NCBI GenBank assembly: GCA_029532415.1
Contig: JAQOTA010000069.1
Span: 1,612,001-1,676,000 of the forward strand
Reading direction: 5' to 3'
Origin: Marasmius tenuissimus
Taxonomy: Eukaryota; Basidiomycota; Agaricomycetes; Agaricales; Marasmiaceae
Length of the DNA stretch: 64,000 bases
Both the position numbers and the translations under genes were made by a program. Shown in pieces: positions 29,057 through 41,760 of this stretch (its first letter is position 1; each line of letters begins with the position of its first letter). A model generated the notes under the pieces. That model made no database searches. It saw nothing but the letters and a program-made list of their open reading frames with translations, and had not been told where the DNA came from.

Positions 29057-32000
29057 ATGGAAGACGAACCAGCTAACAAGAGACGAAGGTTGCAGAATGC
29101 ATGCGATGAATGTCGGAGGAGGAAAAGTACGTTCTTGTAGTATGTGCCCCTGCGTTCGTTCTCAGGTATTTCCCCTTCAAGTCCGCTGCGATAGTGCCAC
29201 TGCACCAGGAAACATATGCTCCAACTGCCTTTCTTCGAACATCGATTGTGTGCACCTCTTAGAGAAAAAAGTATGGGCCGTTTTCTTAGTGTTCCCTTCT
29301 TTGAGGCGGGACAGAGAATGAGTGAAGTGGGGAACAGTTCGGCTCGCCCACTCACGGTTCGCCCAATCTTCGTTCGGAACTGCTATGGAACTAGATTCTC
29401 CTGGTTACTTACTGTTCGTGACAGAAACGTGGCCCCAAACAAGGGTGCGAAATCGGGTTTTCTCGGATTTAAACTTCAATTTCATAGCTCATTCTCGGCT
29501 TGGAAGACTCCCGTCAAGGAAGGCGTTTGATGCCCAAGCTCTGGTGAACGCCATCCTATCAACTTCGAAGCCTTTTATCATTCCGGAAGACCCGGAATCG
29601 GTCAGGCAAATTTTGGTAGATCTAGCAAACTATGCTCGGACGCTTGGCAGGCAGCTATCACTAACCAGGGGGACGTTCGGTGGGCACGATACGTCCTTGA
29701 CATCCGCTATTGACCCTCCGCCTTCTTCGAGTGGCACGCCCGAAGTCAAAGAAGAGACAGAGGTCGAGGATTCGATCGAACAACTTACTGCGGAGCTGAG
29801 ACAAGTCGTTCTTACCCATGAAAAACGACATATCGGCAAATCAAGCTATTATATGTTGGTCCAGTCGGCGATGGATGCTCGACGAGGGCCTTTGGGAGAC
29901 TTTGTTCGGACTAAAGCTATGTTCGACCAGCGCAAAAGGACTGAGTTTTGGAAACCGCTCCCCGTAAGTTGTTGTTACTCAAGATTATCCCTCATCCTAA
30001 CCTAAGGGTAATTCGTCGATGTATAGTGGCAACAGACACTCAGGATCAAAGTCCCTTCCTTTGTATTCCCAGATGATGACCTCCTTCGTGATCTCGTTGA
30101 TCTTTATTTCACAAGACATAACCCTTTCTTCCCGTTATTGCATCGCCCAACCTTTGAGCGGCTGATCACGGAGGGCTTACACTTACACGATCGATCTTTC
30201 GGTGCGACGGTTCTGGCCGTTTGTGCTATCGCTTCTCGGCAATCGAATGATCCTCGTGCGCTCTACGAAGGCACCACTTCTGAACATAGTCTGGGGTGGA
30301 AGTATTTCCGACAGATACCTCTCATGCGCGAGTCGTTCACAGAGCCGCCAACCCTTTATGATGTCCAACTCTGCAGTGTAAGCAGTTCACGTCCTTGGTA
30401 CCACGTCAGGTTCTCTCAATTTTTGCTGCCTCTAGTTAGCCGTCTACTTCCTGCAAACCGCGTCCACACCAGAGGCGGCGTGGACCATAGTCGGCATCGG
30501 GATACGATCTGCTCAGGAGATGAGTTTGCATCGTAAAAACTCCAACTCCGAGAAGACTGGGGAAGAAGAGTTGTGGAAACGAGCCTTTTGGATACTCGTT
30601 GCCATGGACCTATTCATGGGTGCGTCTATGGGACGTCCGCGGGCTACGAACCCCTCCGAGTATGTAATTCGCACCTTTCACGTTCGACACTAACCTTTGC
30701 CTTGAGCAGTTTCGATTGCGAATCGCCAACGGAGTGTGATGACGAGTACTGGGAGAACCCTGATCCAAGCCAAGCTTTCGTACAACCTGAGGGGAAGCCA
30801 TCCGTTCTATCCTTCTTTGTGACGCTCCTCAAACTCCTCGACATCGTCAGTTTCGCACAGCGAACACTGGTCAGAACAAGTTGTTGATCCCTGCGCGCAA
30901 GTTTCTATAGCTGATTGGAAATCTCAGTATTCGGCGAAAAAAACAGATTTATGGTCTGGTATGGGGATCTCCGGGAGTGACTGGAAACGAAAAGCAGTTA
31001 TGGAGATGGGTGAGTCTTCAGTTTGCCATTGTGAGTCGATCTACAGCCTTCTAAAATCGCTGGTAGACTCCGCTCTGAACAAATTCGTGGATGAGATCCC
31101 CGACCACTGTACGTCTCACCCTCCGCGTATGGCCGCTGTGACTGACGTGCGTGCACAGTAAAGTGGGATCCTAAGATGTCGCATCCCGTTTTCTTCCAGC
31201 AATCTTCAATGCTATACTCTACGTACCACTGGGTTTCGGTACAAGTCCATCGCCCTTTTATCCCCCGTCCAGGCCAGGAGCCCATCCTGCCGTTCCCCTC
31301 TCTGACTATATGCTCCAATGCCGCTCGGAAAATTGTTCACATTCTGGAAACAATGCAAGGTAGGATAGACAAGGGGATGGTTGCTCTCGAGACGGGCCCT
31401 TATTCTCTGGTAATTATCAACCCTCTGGCCTGTTCTGTGGCAGGGTATCTGATGTGATTATGAGCTCAGATGTCTTTGTTCGTTTCGGCCATTATTCTCC
31501 TTGTCAATTTTTGGCACACGCAGCGTTCTGAAGTCCCGTCGGATTCTAAAGCGGATTTAACGGACGTGTACCGATGTGTCGAGTTGATACGGAAGTATGA
31601 GGCCAGGTAAGCTGATTTAGGCTCGCCACTACGAGACGATCGAAGCTTTGCCCCAGATACCAAACAGCCGGTCGATTAGTGTGCGTCTGTCCTCCTCTCA
31701 CTTCTACGACATGGCGGAGTACCCATACACCACCTCATCTAATAGAGACATTTTAACCTCGGTCATAACAATCGGACAGCTTCCCCAGGTCAAGGATTTA
31801 TTGAAACGTCCCAGAAGTCCTGGAACCACTGGACAGTATACGACGAAATCTGGTCAAGGACCGTCTGACTCGCAGACAGTTCCAGTGGAAGACCTTCGTA
31901 GCTTATTTTATACCGGAAGCTCTGGCAACGAATCAGCGACGAACGATACCCTTATTCAACCCGGTCCACTTCCTTACCACGGTAGCTCTGTCCCTCCATC

Positions 32001-32362
32001 GCTAACGATCTCGAACTCAGCAAATGTCCTCCCCTCCATGCACTCAGTCGACGTAGATTCATTTGACCCTATATCAGCTTCGACGGGAGGAAAAACCGGA
32101 AGCGACGACCCCATGAATAATTTTGCTGCCGCGAACGAGTACATACTACAGCAACCTGACAATATGTGGTATACTCAGGCCACCGCGTCCGACTCACCTT
32201 CAGGGAACTTTGAATTCACGTACGTTGTGTTCTACAGCGTGATTGTTGCGCTGATCCCTGTTTTTATCCAGTCAGGAAGACTTGAACACCTTCATGGCTA
32301 ATGTTGATGACATAGTGAATGGCGCGATAGATTACCGATGGTTTGAAGGAGTCAGTGTATGA
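29057..32362 (+). CDS. Zn(II)2Cys6 transcription factor, paralog A
   Basis: Fungal nuclear regulator with an N-terminal binuclear zinc cluster and a PF04082-type middle region, similar in layout to XlnR-like activators. It starts MEDEPANKRRRLQNACDECR (29057). The six Cys fall at residues 16, 19, 26, 36, 39 and 46 after splicing of a 55-base intron (29127-29181) that ends in AAG; KKRGPKQG follows. The middle region has FPLLHRPTFERLI, GATVLAVCAIASRQSNDPR, ELWKRAFWILVAMDLFMGAS then MGRPRAT, CDDEYWENPDPSQAFVQPEG and VQVHRPFIPRPGQEPILPFP. A long Ser/Pro/Thr-rich C-terminus ends in a separate exon, NVDDIVNGAIDYRWFEGVSV, stop 32360-32362. About a dozen introns. Targets cannot be inferred. Intact by eye. 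Confidence 0.9.
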
Positions 32363-32919
32363 AGGCTAACACTGGAAGGGACATGATGTATCATTATATG
32401 TACTGCAAGTTGTCTGGGGATACTGAACAAATCGCAACCGAAAATAAACTCTTGACACCGTGTTGGCATCTCGCCCATTCATCCCCTTGGACCTCATGAG
32501 TAGTGCTATCGACGCCTATCTATATGAGAGAGTCAGTCCAAAGTCAGTGATACATTAGTTTTCGGTTCGATCGGGTACATGCGACACCTTTGTGCTTCAG
32601 AGGTGTGTGGCTTTGAAACTCCGTCGACTCCGAGAGAGGGTGCCCAATTTTGAATCGGTAAGTAACTGCTGCGGCGCAGCAGCGGATAACAACGGACCTG
32701 ATCGAACGTCTGATTCGTGAGGCTCGAGGTACTACATGTATAGTTCAACGGGCAGTACACGCCGTTCAAGAGAAATGCTGATTCCCCTGTCAGGGCTGAA
32801 TATATCGAGTCGAAATTATCACAAGTGAGATGTTGTTAACTTGCCACATATTGCCCTTCTCAGAACAAGATAAAAGACTGCCACTGTCCAGGTTGTAGGT
32901 TCAGTACCGATTCCTCACA
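32363..32919. other. Intergenic spacer
   Basis: Between regulator A and the small secreted protein. No gene supported. Confidence 0.5.
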
Positions 32920-33440
32920 ATGTTTGCCTCGAAATCTCTCTTCGTCCTCCTTTTGACCGCTGTGGCCTTCGCGGCTCCCAGTGCTCGCCGCCAGCTCGAG
33001 GAAGGCGCGACCTGTGCCTACGTCGTAACTCCTTCTTCATCTGCCGATGGAATCAACGTCGCTGAAGAGCTCAACTTTAGTACGTCCACCGACCAATATC
33101 TCGCTAAGTACATAGCACAGTCCACTGACTGACTGACGACCACCCCAACAGCCATCGGCCGTGAAATTGCCGACGAGGCTGATAGTGGCATCTTCAATGT
33201 ACGTTTGTGGTTCACCACTGCGCCGATCCTGCAAATGCTAATCTGTTTCGTTTCTCGTAGGGAGGTCTCTCACCCGAGCCCAATGGTGATGGCAGCTTCA
33301 CTGCTACTGGAACGATCAGTGCGGACTCCCTGACTGCCGACCAGCTCAAGGAGTTGGTCACTGCGTGGCCCGGAAAGACGCTGGAAGGACTCCCGAAGAA
33401 TGGTCTGACCTGGAAAGTCGTCCAAGTCACTTGCGAGTGA
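32920..33440 (+). CDS. Small secreted protein, about 130 residues
   Basis: It starts MFASKSLFVLLLTAVAFAAP (32920), a clear signal peptide, followed by a possible dibasic processing site (SARRQ). Two introns keep the frame: AEELNF|TIGREIADEADSGIFN and then |GGLSPEPNGDGSFTATGT. The C-terminal half reads SADSLTADQLKELVTAWPGK and ends NGLTWKVVQVTCE, stop 33438-33440. The mature chain has two Cys (in EGATCAY and VTCE), which could form one disulfide joining the ends. No enzyme motif is seen. Proteins of this size and type are abundant in agaricomycete secretomes, but I can name no family. It lies between the converging regulators A and B. Confidence 0.85.
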
Positions 33441-33673
33441 AGGAGAACATTGGATAAGCCTGGAGCGAGGACGTAGGGAGCCTGTTCATGTATTAGTTGG
33501 CAGCCGAAGCAAGTGTTCCTCGTTTAATGGTTATTGTCTATGAAGCAGCACCGTCGAGGCCATCGTCGAATAGCGTTAAGACAGCCAATACCTCGAGTTA
33601 TTTGTTGGTGAAAGGGCATCGACATACAAATCAAAATCCAGTGTGAGAGTGGGTGGTATATCTCGATCGTCCG

Positions 33674-36600
33674 TCAACACCAGCGATAATCCCCTCCACC
33701 GTTCAGCATTATATCATCTACATCAGACATGAACGAGTTCCATTCGTACTGACTGAGAATGAGGCAAAAATTGGTTAGCGTGTGTAGGTCCGATGTACCC
33801 TCAGGACTTACGTGAAATCAACGTTTCCATAGGATGAGGCCGGAGTCACAGTTTGGGTGTGCCAGTCGGAAAGATGTTGGTGCAGCATGAATTCGTCCGC
33901 AGCGGCTGAGTTGTTCATATAGCCACTCCCAGGGGTTCCTCCTCCTATCGGGGGTGGAGGCAAATGAGCTAGGAACGAGGGCTCAATTCCGGTCGAGCCC
34001 ATACTAGGGAGCGACGACGATGATGAAGGAGGAACGGTGTTCTGAACAGCCGAAAGCGAGTCGGAATAGTCGAGGATATTGATTGGTGTGCGCGCTGTCG
34101 ATCCTTGACCATAGTTACTTTCATTAAACGACCCACGGACGCCTTCCAGAGCCACCCGAGAGCTCGAGAGTTCTTGTCCAGACTCCTTCGTTGTACTTTC
34201 ATCAAGGCTGTTGCTAGCGAGACTCTTCGCTTCAGCTCCTGAAAATTGTACGGCCACTAGTACCCCAGTCAGAAGGTCGCTGTTCGATGGGATGGATATA
34301 AGCCTCGATGGCACGGAGGGGAATGGGACTGAATGAGCAACGTACATCAGACGACCAGCCATTTGTTGACTAGGAGTAACAAGCGAGGTCATTAGCTATA
34401 GACAAGTGACGCCAGAGACAACCTCAACCTACGTAGCCTCGTACTTCGACATCACCTGAATACAACGATACACGTCCGCCATCTCCTTCTGAGTCTCTGA
34501 CTCTGGTGGGATCTTCGTTCGTTTCGAATCTCGTACACCGACAAGCAAGATGATAGCCGACGCAAAAAGCAAGGTCTGAGATCGTTCTTGTATCAGTATA
34601 TGTAACTTTTCACGTATGAAATTAGAGTCTCAGAATTCACCATTGGAGGGCCCGTCTCGAGAGCAAGCATGCCTCGGTCTCGCCTGGTCTGTAGCGTCTC
34701 CAAGATGCAGATAACCATTCGAGCGGCATTGCAGCAGATAGCAAGAGCGGGGGACGGTAGTATGGGTTCTTGGCCTGGTCGAGGAATGAATGGTCGGTGA
34801 ACTTGTATCTGCACCCAATGGTAAAGGGAGTAAAGCAATGCCGACTGCTGAAAGAAAATAGGGTTCGACATTTCTGGATCCCACTTCACTACACACGCAA
34901 GTCAGTTTTTGGGAGTAAACGTAGAGAGGGAGAGGCGTACGGTGGTCAGGTATCTGATCCAAGAATTTGTTCAGGGCAGAGTCTATCAACAAGGTTGGGA
35001 TACTGCAGCCTCGACATACAAGACAAAGACTGACCCAGTTCTGTCACTGCTTTCCGTTTCCATTCAATGCCAGATGTGCCCATCCCGGACCACAACTCTG
35101 ATTTCCGACCAACTGAATACTGACATGTCTAATCAGTATATCTGAACTTGATTAGAGGAACGACTCTCACTAGATTCTGGTGTGCGAAGCCAACGATTTC
35201 GACAAGTTTGAGATACGCCACAAAGAAAGACAGAACCGACGGTTTTCCTTCGGGTTGGACAAAAGCTTGTTCAGGGTCGGGGTTTTCCCAATACTCATCG
35301 TCACACTCGCATGGCAGATCGCAATCAAAACTACAGAGGGAGATCCATGAGCATCAAATAGAAAAGGAACAGAAAAGGAACGGGATACATACTCATCGGA
35401 GGTCATGGCGCGCGGTCGACCACGGAATGCACTCATAAAGAGGTCCATGGATACGAGCAGCCAAAACGCTCGCTTCCATAGCTCGTGCTCGACGGGGTCT
35501 GACCCAGAGCAACGACTCTTTTTGCATAGAACTATTTCCTGAGCGCATCGTATTCCATTGCCAACCATGACCCACACAACATCGGGTGTGTATGCTGATT
35601 TCAGGTAGATGGTAGATAACTAGTGTAAGAAACGCGTATCAGGAGAGCGAATCGATATACTTGCAAGAACGAGAGAATTCGGAAACTACTCACAGCGCAA
35701 AGTTGGATATCGTATAGAGTTGTCGGCTCGGTAAACACATTACAAAGAGGGATCTGGCGGAAATACTTCCATCCCAAGGTATATTCCGAAGTATTGCCCT
35801 CGTAAAGCGTTCGGGGATCATTAGATTGTCGGGATGCGAGGGCACAAACGGCCAAGACCGTTGCACCGAAAGACCGGTCACGTAGATGCAACCCCCCTGA
35901 ACCAGCCGCTCGAAGGTGGGTCGATGCAAGAGCGGGAAGGTCGGATTGTGTCTTGTGAAATAAATATCGACAAGATCGTGCAGGAGATCGTCTTCTGGAT
36001 AAACGAAGGGAGTCGCTTCAATTTTGAGGGGCTGTTGGGACTTCGAAAGCGTACGCGTGAGATACCGTTCCCACTCCGATGCGGAAGAAACTCACGGGAG
36101 GGGGTTTCCAAAACTCGGGCCTTTTGCAGTTCGCGAAGATTGTTAAAAGAAAATTTTTACCCGTCAAACTGTCTTGTCGAGCATCTACCGCCGAATGAAC
36201 CAATAAAAAAAGGCCCGATTTGTTGCCGAAGTGTCGTCGCTCGAACGGTGTGAGGTTGAGTCGCTTTAACTCTGCCGCAAGGTGATCTATGGAATCCTTG
36301 GCCTCCCCATCATCCTCAACTTGATGCACGCTGGTCAAGGAAGGAGAGAATGGTGAGCTCCCCGAGGATGCATCATTTTCAGGGGTTGAGCACCGTCGGG
36401 CTGACAATAACTGCTTGTCGAGTGAACGAGCGTGGTTTGCCAGACTGACCAACATCTCCCAGACCGCTTCACGGTCATCTGGGATGATAAATGGCTCAGA
36501 ATACGATAGGATTGCATTCACAAGAGCCCGTGGATCATCCCCTTTCTTCGGATTTCTTCCGTGTCGAGAAATACCGGATCCGTACCCTACTTTACGACCA

Positions 36601-36937
36601 CGTTTCTGTAATGAGCGAAAGTCAATTCAATATCTTTCTTAGGGAGGCATGCACAGGGAAGTGGTCTATTCCATGGCCGAGATCTCGATTATGTTCACGC
36701 AGCCTGAAAAAAAGCGCACCTTCTTTTCCAGAACATGAGTGCAGTCAATGTTCCAAGAGAGGCAGCTGGTGCATATGTTTCCTGGTGCTGTGGCGCTGTC
36801 GCAGCGGACTTGCAGGATAAATCACTTATGTCAATGCCCAAGTGGGGAAAGCGCAGTGCACACCAATGAAACGTACTTTTCCTCCTTCGACATTCATCAC
36901 ATGCATTCTGTAACCTTCGTTTCTTGTCATCGGCCAT
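33674..36937 (-). CDS. Zn(II)2Cys6 transcription factor, paralog B
   Basis: Paralog of A, transcribed towards it. It starts MADDKKRRLQNACDECRRRK (36935-36937), four residues shorter at the N-terminus than C or D. Cys at 13, 16, 23, 33, 36 and 43 after a 68-base intron ending CAAG. The region after the cluster (KRGRKVGYGSGISRHGRNPK) is open through the position where other paralogs have an intron. Shared phrases are LLHRPTFERLVQGGLHLRDR, GATVLAVCALASRQSNDPR, LWKRAFWLLVSMDLFMSAF, CDDEYWENPDPEQAFVQPEG and VQVHRPFIPRPGQEPILPSP. The C-terminal linker is the most diverged of the set. The last exon reads QYEWNSFMSDVDDIM then NGGGDYRWC, stop 33674-33676. No disruption seen. Confidence 0.9.
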
Positions 36938-36947
36938 GATGATGGTG

Positions 36948-36960
36948 GTTCAAGTTCAAG
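36948..36960 (-). promoter_or_regulatory. TTGAAC-type leader repeat, copy B
   Basis: On the minus strand CTTGAACTTGAAC, 10 bases before the ATG of regulator B. Identical in regulator C. Confidence 0.5.
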
Positions 36961-37204
36961 GAGTTGACTCACCTCGGAGTTACTATATCTGGACTTAATT
37001 CACCTTTAGCGCTCAATTCTCCTCCAAATTGAATCTAGCGCCCGACAATGAAGATAACTGAAGGATGATGGAAAAGTTTCAAAAACCAAAAAATGTGATT
37101 ATGTACGACGATGCAGTTCTACGGGTATGTTACAAGTATTGTACACGGTGCAATAATGATATATGCAAAGACTTCGAGGCCACTCGTTCCGCGAGTCCAC
37201 CAGC

Positions 37205-38791
37205 TCAGAAAACACTCTCCAAACCGTTCTTCAAATCTTCAACCAAGTCATCAGCCTCCTCAACACCCACGCTCAACCTGATAAGCCCCTCGCTGATGCC
37301 GAGTTCATCCCTCTCCTTTGGTGGGATGCTGGCATGCGTCATTCTCGCCGGTGCTTCCGCAAGACTCTCAACACCACCCAAGCTCTCTGCAAGCGAGAAC
37401 AACCTCAAGCTCTGCAAGAACTTGGACGCAGCTTCAGCCTGCTCATCATACGACGCTTCTGGCGATGGCTTCTTCAACCTAAACGAGACCATCCCTGAGA
37501 ACGGGAAAGATCCGTCCTCGCCCAGAAGCCCCTCCTGTTCGATCCACCGCTTCGCATGCGGGCTCAGATTCCTCCACGCAGTCGCGGATCTTGTCTTGTT
37601 GAGACCGGGGTAAATGACTGCTTCTACGTTCTCTTCCTTTTGGAGAGCCTTCGCCACGCGGAGTGCGTTGAGACCGTGTTGCTTCATACGGAGATGGAGT
37701 GTCTTGGCTCCTCGTTGGGCTAACCAGCTGTCGTAGGCAGAGGGCACGGCACCTGAAGCATTTTGCAAGAAACGGAGATGTTCCGTGACTGCAGCATGTC
37801 GGGCAGGGAGAATAAGGGCGCCCATGACAACATCGGAGTGTCCGTTGACGTATTTGGTCAAGGAATGCAGGACGATGTCGGCGCCAAGGAGGAGTGGTGA
37901 GGAGTAGAAGGGCGATGCGAATGTGTTGTCGACGAGAAGCAAGGGTCGGTTAGCGGCCTGTGGGGTATGAGGGGGGTATTGTTGATCGATCAATTCAACG
38001 AGCCGAGCAATGTCTATGAGTCGGAGTGTAGGGTTGGTGGGAGTTTCGACCCAGACAAGTTTAGTGCTGGGACGGAATGCCTGGATAAGGTTGCGCTCTC
38101 CATCACTTCCTGGTGTGATGTCTTCGAGATCAAGGAAGGTAGCTTCGACGCCCTGTGTTGAAGAAGCGACCCGTGTGATATAACGAAAGGTGCCCCCGTA
38201 GACGTCATTGACTGAAATGACATGGGCTGATGGCCCGAGAGACTGAATAACGGTTGCCGTTGTTGCAGAACCTGGGGTAGAAAGTGACAGACATGTTAAT
38301 CACCGTTTGACGAGCCAGTGTGGGGGATCGAGTCGTACCTGAAGCGAATGCAATAGCCTCAGATCCACCAGCTTCAATGGCCGCGAGTGTTCTTTCCAAT
38401 GCGTTTCTGTTAGGATTGCCAGAACGCGAGTATTCAAAGCCCTATCGTTCGATTATCATTCGTCAGACATGGGAAATGCATGATGATAGCAATCGACACG
38501 TACTTTGTGGTTACCGACACCATCTTGCTTATACGTTGTGCTCAAGCTGATCGCAGGAATGACTGCCCCTGTTTCTTCGTTTGGCTCTGACCCAACGTGA
38601 ATAGCTCTGGTACCAAAGCCATCAATGAGATGAGATTCCTTGTGAGCGCCACTCTTCCCATTTACATGGCCATTTGAATGACCGTTGATGGGTTCAGAGG
38701 TACCGTTCGTAGGTCGGGAGGTGGCCGATGATCCGTTAACGCGAGCGTTGGGTGTATCTTGTCCGCAGGTCATGATTAAGAACTTTTCCAA
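37205..38791 (-). CDS. CYS3: Cystathionine gamma-lyase (PLP-dependent Cys/Met metabolism enzyme)
   Basis: Cleaves cystathionine to cysteine, ammonia and 2-oxobutyrate in reverse transsulfuration. It starts MEKFLIMTCGQDTPN (38789-38791); a second Met at 38771-38773 is an alternative. A low-complexity Asn/Gly/Ser N-terminus of about 50 residues precedes the fold, then GFGTRAIHVGSEPNEETGAV, GFEYSRSGNPNRNALERTLA, FASGSATTATVIQSLGPSAH, WVETPTNPTLRLIDI and SLTKYVNGHSDVVMGAL with the PLP-binding Lys. The C-terminal domain has VPSAYDSWLAQRGAKTLHLR, SLAESLGGVESLAEAPARMT, LIRLSVGVEEADDLVEDL and ends NGLESVF, stop 37205-37207. Two introns near the N-terminal third. The VGVE phrase suits gamma-lyase; cystathionine gamma-synthase is the main alternative. 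Confidence 0.93.
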
Positions 38792-40062
38792 GATTTTGGT
38801 GGGTGGAGGAGAAGAGAGTCAGGAAAAGGTTTGAGTTTAGAAACGAAATGAGAGGAGGCTTTATAAAGGGAAAAACCGAGTCGAGCACGCACGCCGACGG
38901 CAAGAATTGTCATCCTCGCAATAATGGCGAATCCCTTTTACAAACCACGTGGCTGACTCAGCTTGGTCCGACCGACGATTTGGGCTTTGTAAGCAATCGC
39001 CAGGAGCTTGTTCACCTCTGCCGTTGGTTTGTCGTTCGTTTCTCGGTCAAACAATCTTTCATGAGAATGGTAACGCCATGAGTGAGAAGAAAGTCGGTCC
39101 TTGGCATACCCTTCTGACTGAAATAGAGCCTAAAGGTGAAAGGAAAACGTAAATTTACACACGCTGTACGTTCAATGGGCCCCAGGGCTAGCAGTCTACA
39201 TATGTCGTGGCGCAAGAGTGCTCTCACAGTCAGAACTGTATAGAACGGCAGATGACGTTGAAGGGCTCGCTTGCCTTGAATTGGCGTCTTTCCGAGCTAT
39301 CCCAACTTGGTTCTTGGACCCAAGGAACCAGCAAAGTTCCTAGAATCTGTGCGCGGGTTAGCGCGGGTGATGCAATTTTGCGTGCTCGAGTCGAAATCCT
39401 GCGCCCACAGTAAGCTTCTGGTAATAATAGCACGCTTCAAAAACAGAATCGAATGTCAGAAATCAAGTCGACAGGGAGATTAAGAGGTATTGATCTAACC
39501 TGAACGCCATGTCATCGTCGACGTGTGATATGGAATGGTACGCATCAAGTACTTACCCCACAGGTGATCCAAGGAGTAATATTTAGGTCTCTTCAGAATA
39601 TCCAGTCCAGATGAAGTCCAGGAATCTGATACTTGTCGATGTGTCCGGAAGCATAAGTGGGTCTTCCCGCATGGCATCGTAGGTCAGTAACAGTCGTCCG
39701 AGACGCGTAAGGAGGTCAATTACCGAGTCTATGCAAGCATTCGATTGCTTGTCACGGCCGTGAAGCCCACAATTCCATGTGCAAGCAACACAATGTGCAT
39801 CAATGTTGTATCTCGAACGATCATCATCTCAACGATGGTGGTGGAATGGGAGAAAGGCGCCGGCATAGCCACTAGAGCCACGTAGCAATGCCGCCGATAC
39901 CAAACCGGCAGGCACTGCTTTGCCCCGCGCTGTCATCATCGACCACACTCGAAGTTTCTGTTTGTCATCGACTATTTCGTTCCAGGATACAACCGTTTTC
40001 TGATTTGGATAACCAGCTCGTATTATAACCCAGGAGCTTGGTGTCTGGCCCACAAAATTACC
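38792..40062. other. Divergent intergenic region
   Basis: Lies between divergent cystathionine lyase and F-box genes, so it should carry two promoters. No gene supported. A short GCGCGGGTTA direct repeat is near 39350-39368. Confidence 0.5.
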
Positions 40063-41654
40063 ATGCCTCATTGCTACAACTCCTCCCAACAACTCCTGTC
40101 ATCCCTCCAGCTGGTACCGGCATCTATATCCAATCTTCCTCTTGAAGTGCTCTTGGAAATATTTCAATGGCTGGTTCAATCCGAATCTGCACCCTCAGTT
40201 ATCTCTGATGGACCCTGGAGGTTAATGGCGGTCTGTACGAGATGGAGAGAGATCGTTCTCGCCTCCCCCAGTCTATGGGCCAACATTACTATCAAACACG
40301 ACAACCATGGCCTCATTTCCCATACAGAAAGTTTCTATGATCTCAAATCCGGTCTCAAGGAGATGCTATTACACTCGAGGGATCGACCCTTGACCATCAC
40401 GACCTCCAACGTATCCCCCCTACTCAAAGACCTCGCGGTTCATTCAGAACGGTGGCACGAAGTCCATCTCGTAGTGGACCACTCTGGACTGGAGTTGATT
40501 CAGACCTTGCGACTGCCGACCATGCAGAAATTCAGCCTCGTACTCGAACATTCCCGCAGCCACGACGTGTTCGGGGAAACGAATATCGAGTTGGATTACG
40601 CCCCATCGCTTCAGCACGCCTCCGTCAGCATCAGATCATACGCTATCATCCACGGCCACCGACCCCACCTCTTCCTTCCATGGGACCAGCTCACGCATTT
40701 AGAGCTGGACACCCGTTACAACAATCCGACACTCACTCGTGATCCCGAACTGCAAACGCAGAGGATCACACTCCCATCTCTCGAATTCCTTCATTCAATT
40801 GACGACCCGAAGGCTCTCAAGTCTTTCAACGCTCCCAACCTCCGCCATTTGATACTCACGACCGGTCAGGATCCGTATCGCGATCGGCGTGTTCACCCGT
40901 CATGGAGCTACGAACACGCAGTGGGCCTCATCACACGCTCTGGATGCGATATTCAAACCGTGGATTTCCGTGTCATAACGTGTGCGACTGGTATCAATCA
41001 TGAAGCTGTTGCCGCGATATTGGAGGTGACGCCTAACCTTACGGAGCTCGATTTCAACGTCGCGCATTCGCAAAATTTGTCGACGGTTCAGTGGGCAAGG
41101 CTTGGGAACCGCTACGAACTCGAGGGGGTGAGGAGGTTGGCTATCAACGTGTCCATGTCGTGTGTGAGGAAGGGAAAGCTGCTCCAGCCGGAGGTGTATG
41201 AAGAAGAGGAAGAGCGGGACAGGGAGTTTGTGAAGGAGGTTATAGATGCAGATCCTCGGGTTATCTACGGGTACACCAAGAATGCGGAAGCATTGCTCAC
41301 GCTGATTGAAGAGCGGCTTCCCTCGCTGGAGAGAGTTGAGATCAACTCGGAAGCGTCTATTTATCTCGACTGGTTCAAAAGTCCGGCAGTTCTGCAGAGG
41401 CTGCGTCAGCTGAGCTGGCGTTGCAACCTTTCGATACAGAATGTTGACTATTCGGAGTTGGTGAGTGCCCGGTTTGGCTCATCTCCGAGGTTCGCTGGTA
41501 GCTAACCACATAATCTTCTTAGGGCCCGGTATCAGCGAAACTCCAGGATCTCAGCTATAACATAAACCAATTCAAGCAAGCTTGGACTCTTCCCCGCGTT
41601 CTTTCTTTCTTCTCGATTGCCACACTTCTCGTCGGAATGTTTGTCCCGAGGTGA
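40063..41654 (+). CDS. F-box protein with leucine-rich-like C-terminal part
   Basis: Probable substrate receptor of an SCF ubiquitin ligase, of the large agaricomycete F-box-like group. It starts MPHCYNSSQQLLSSLQLVPA (40063). The F-box covers about residues 20-75: ISNLPLEVLLEIFQWLV, then WRLMAVCTRWREIVLASPSL and WANITI. The rest is irregular leucine-rich sequence (FNAPNLRHLILTT, ILEVTPNLTELDFNV, RLPSLERVEINSEASIYLDW). A single intron (donor after DYSEL, GTGAGT..CTTAG) leads to a last exon, GPVSAKLQDLSYNINQFKQA, ending in a hydrophobic stretch RVLSFFSIATLLVGMFVPR, stop 41652-41654. The first exon alone is about 1.4 kb, unusual in this intron-rich window. Confidence 0.88.
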
Positions 41655-41760
41655 TAAGGATCTTCCAACAAAATCATAATGTACTTGTATCACGACAAAA
41701 TGAAACCTCTATGTACTTGTATCCCCTGAACGTTGTATACTTACTACTACCTACTGCTAT

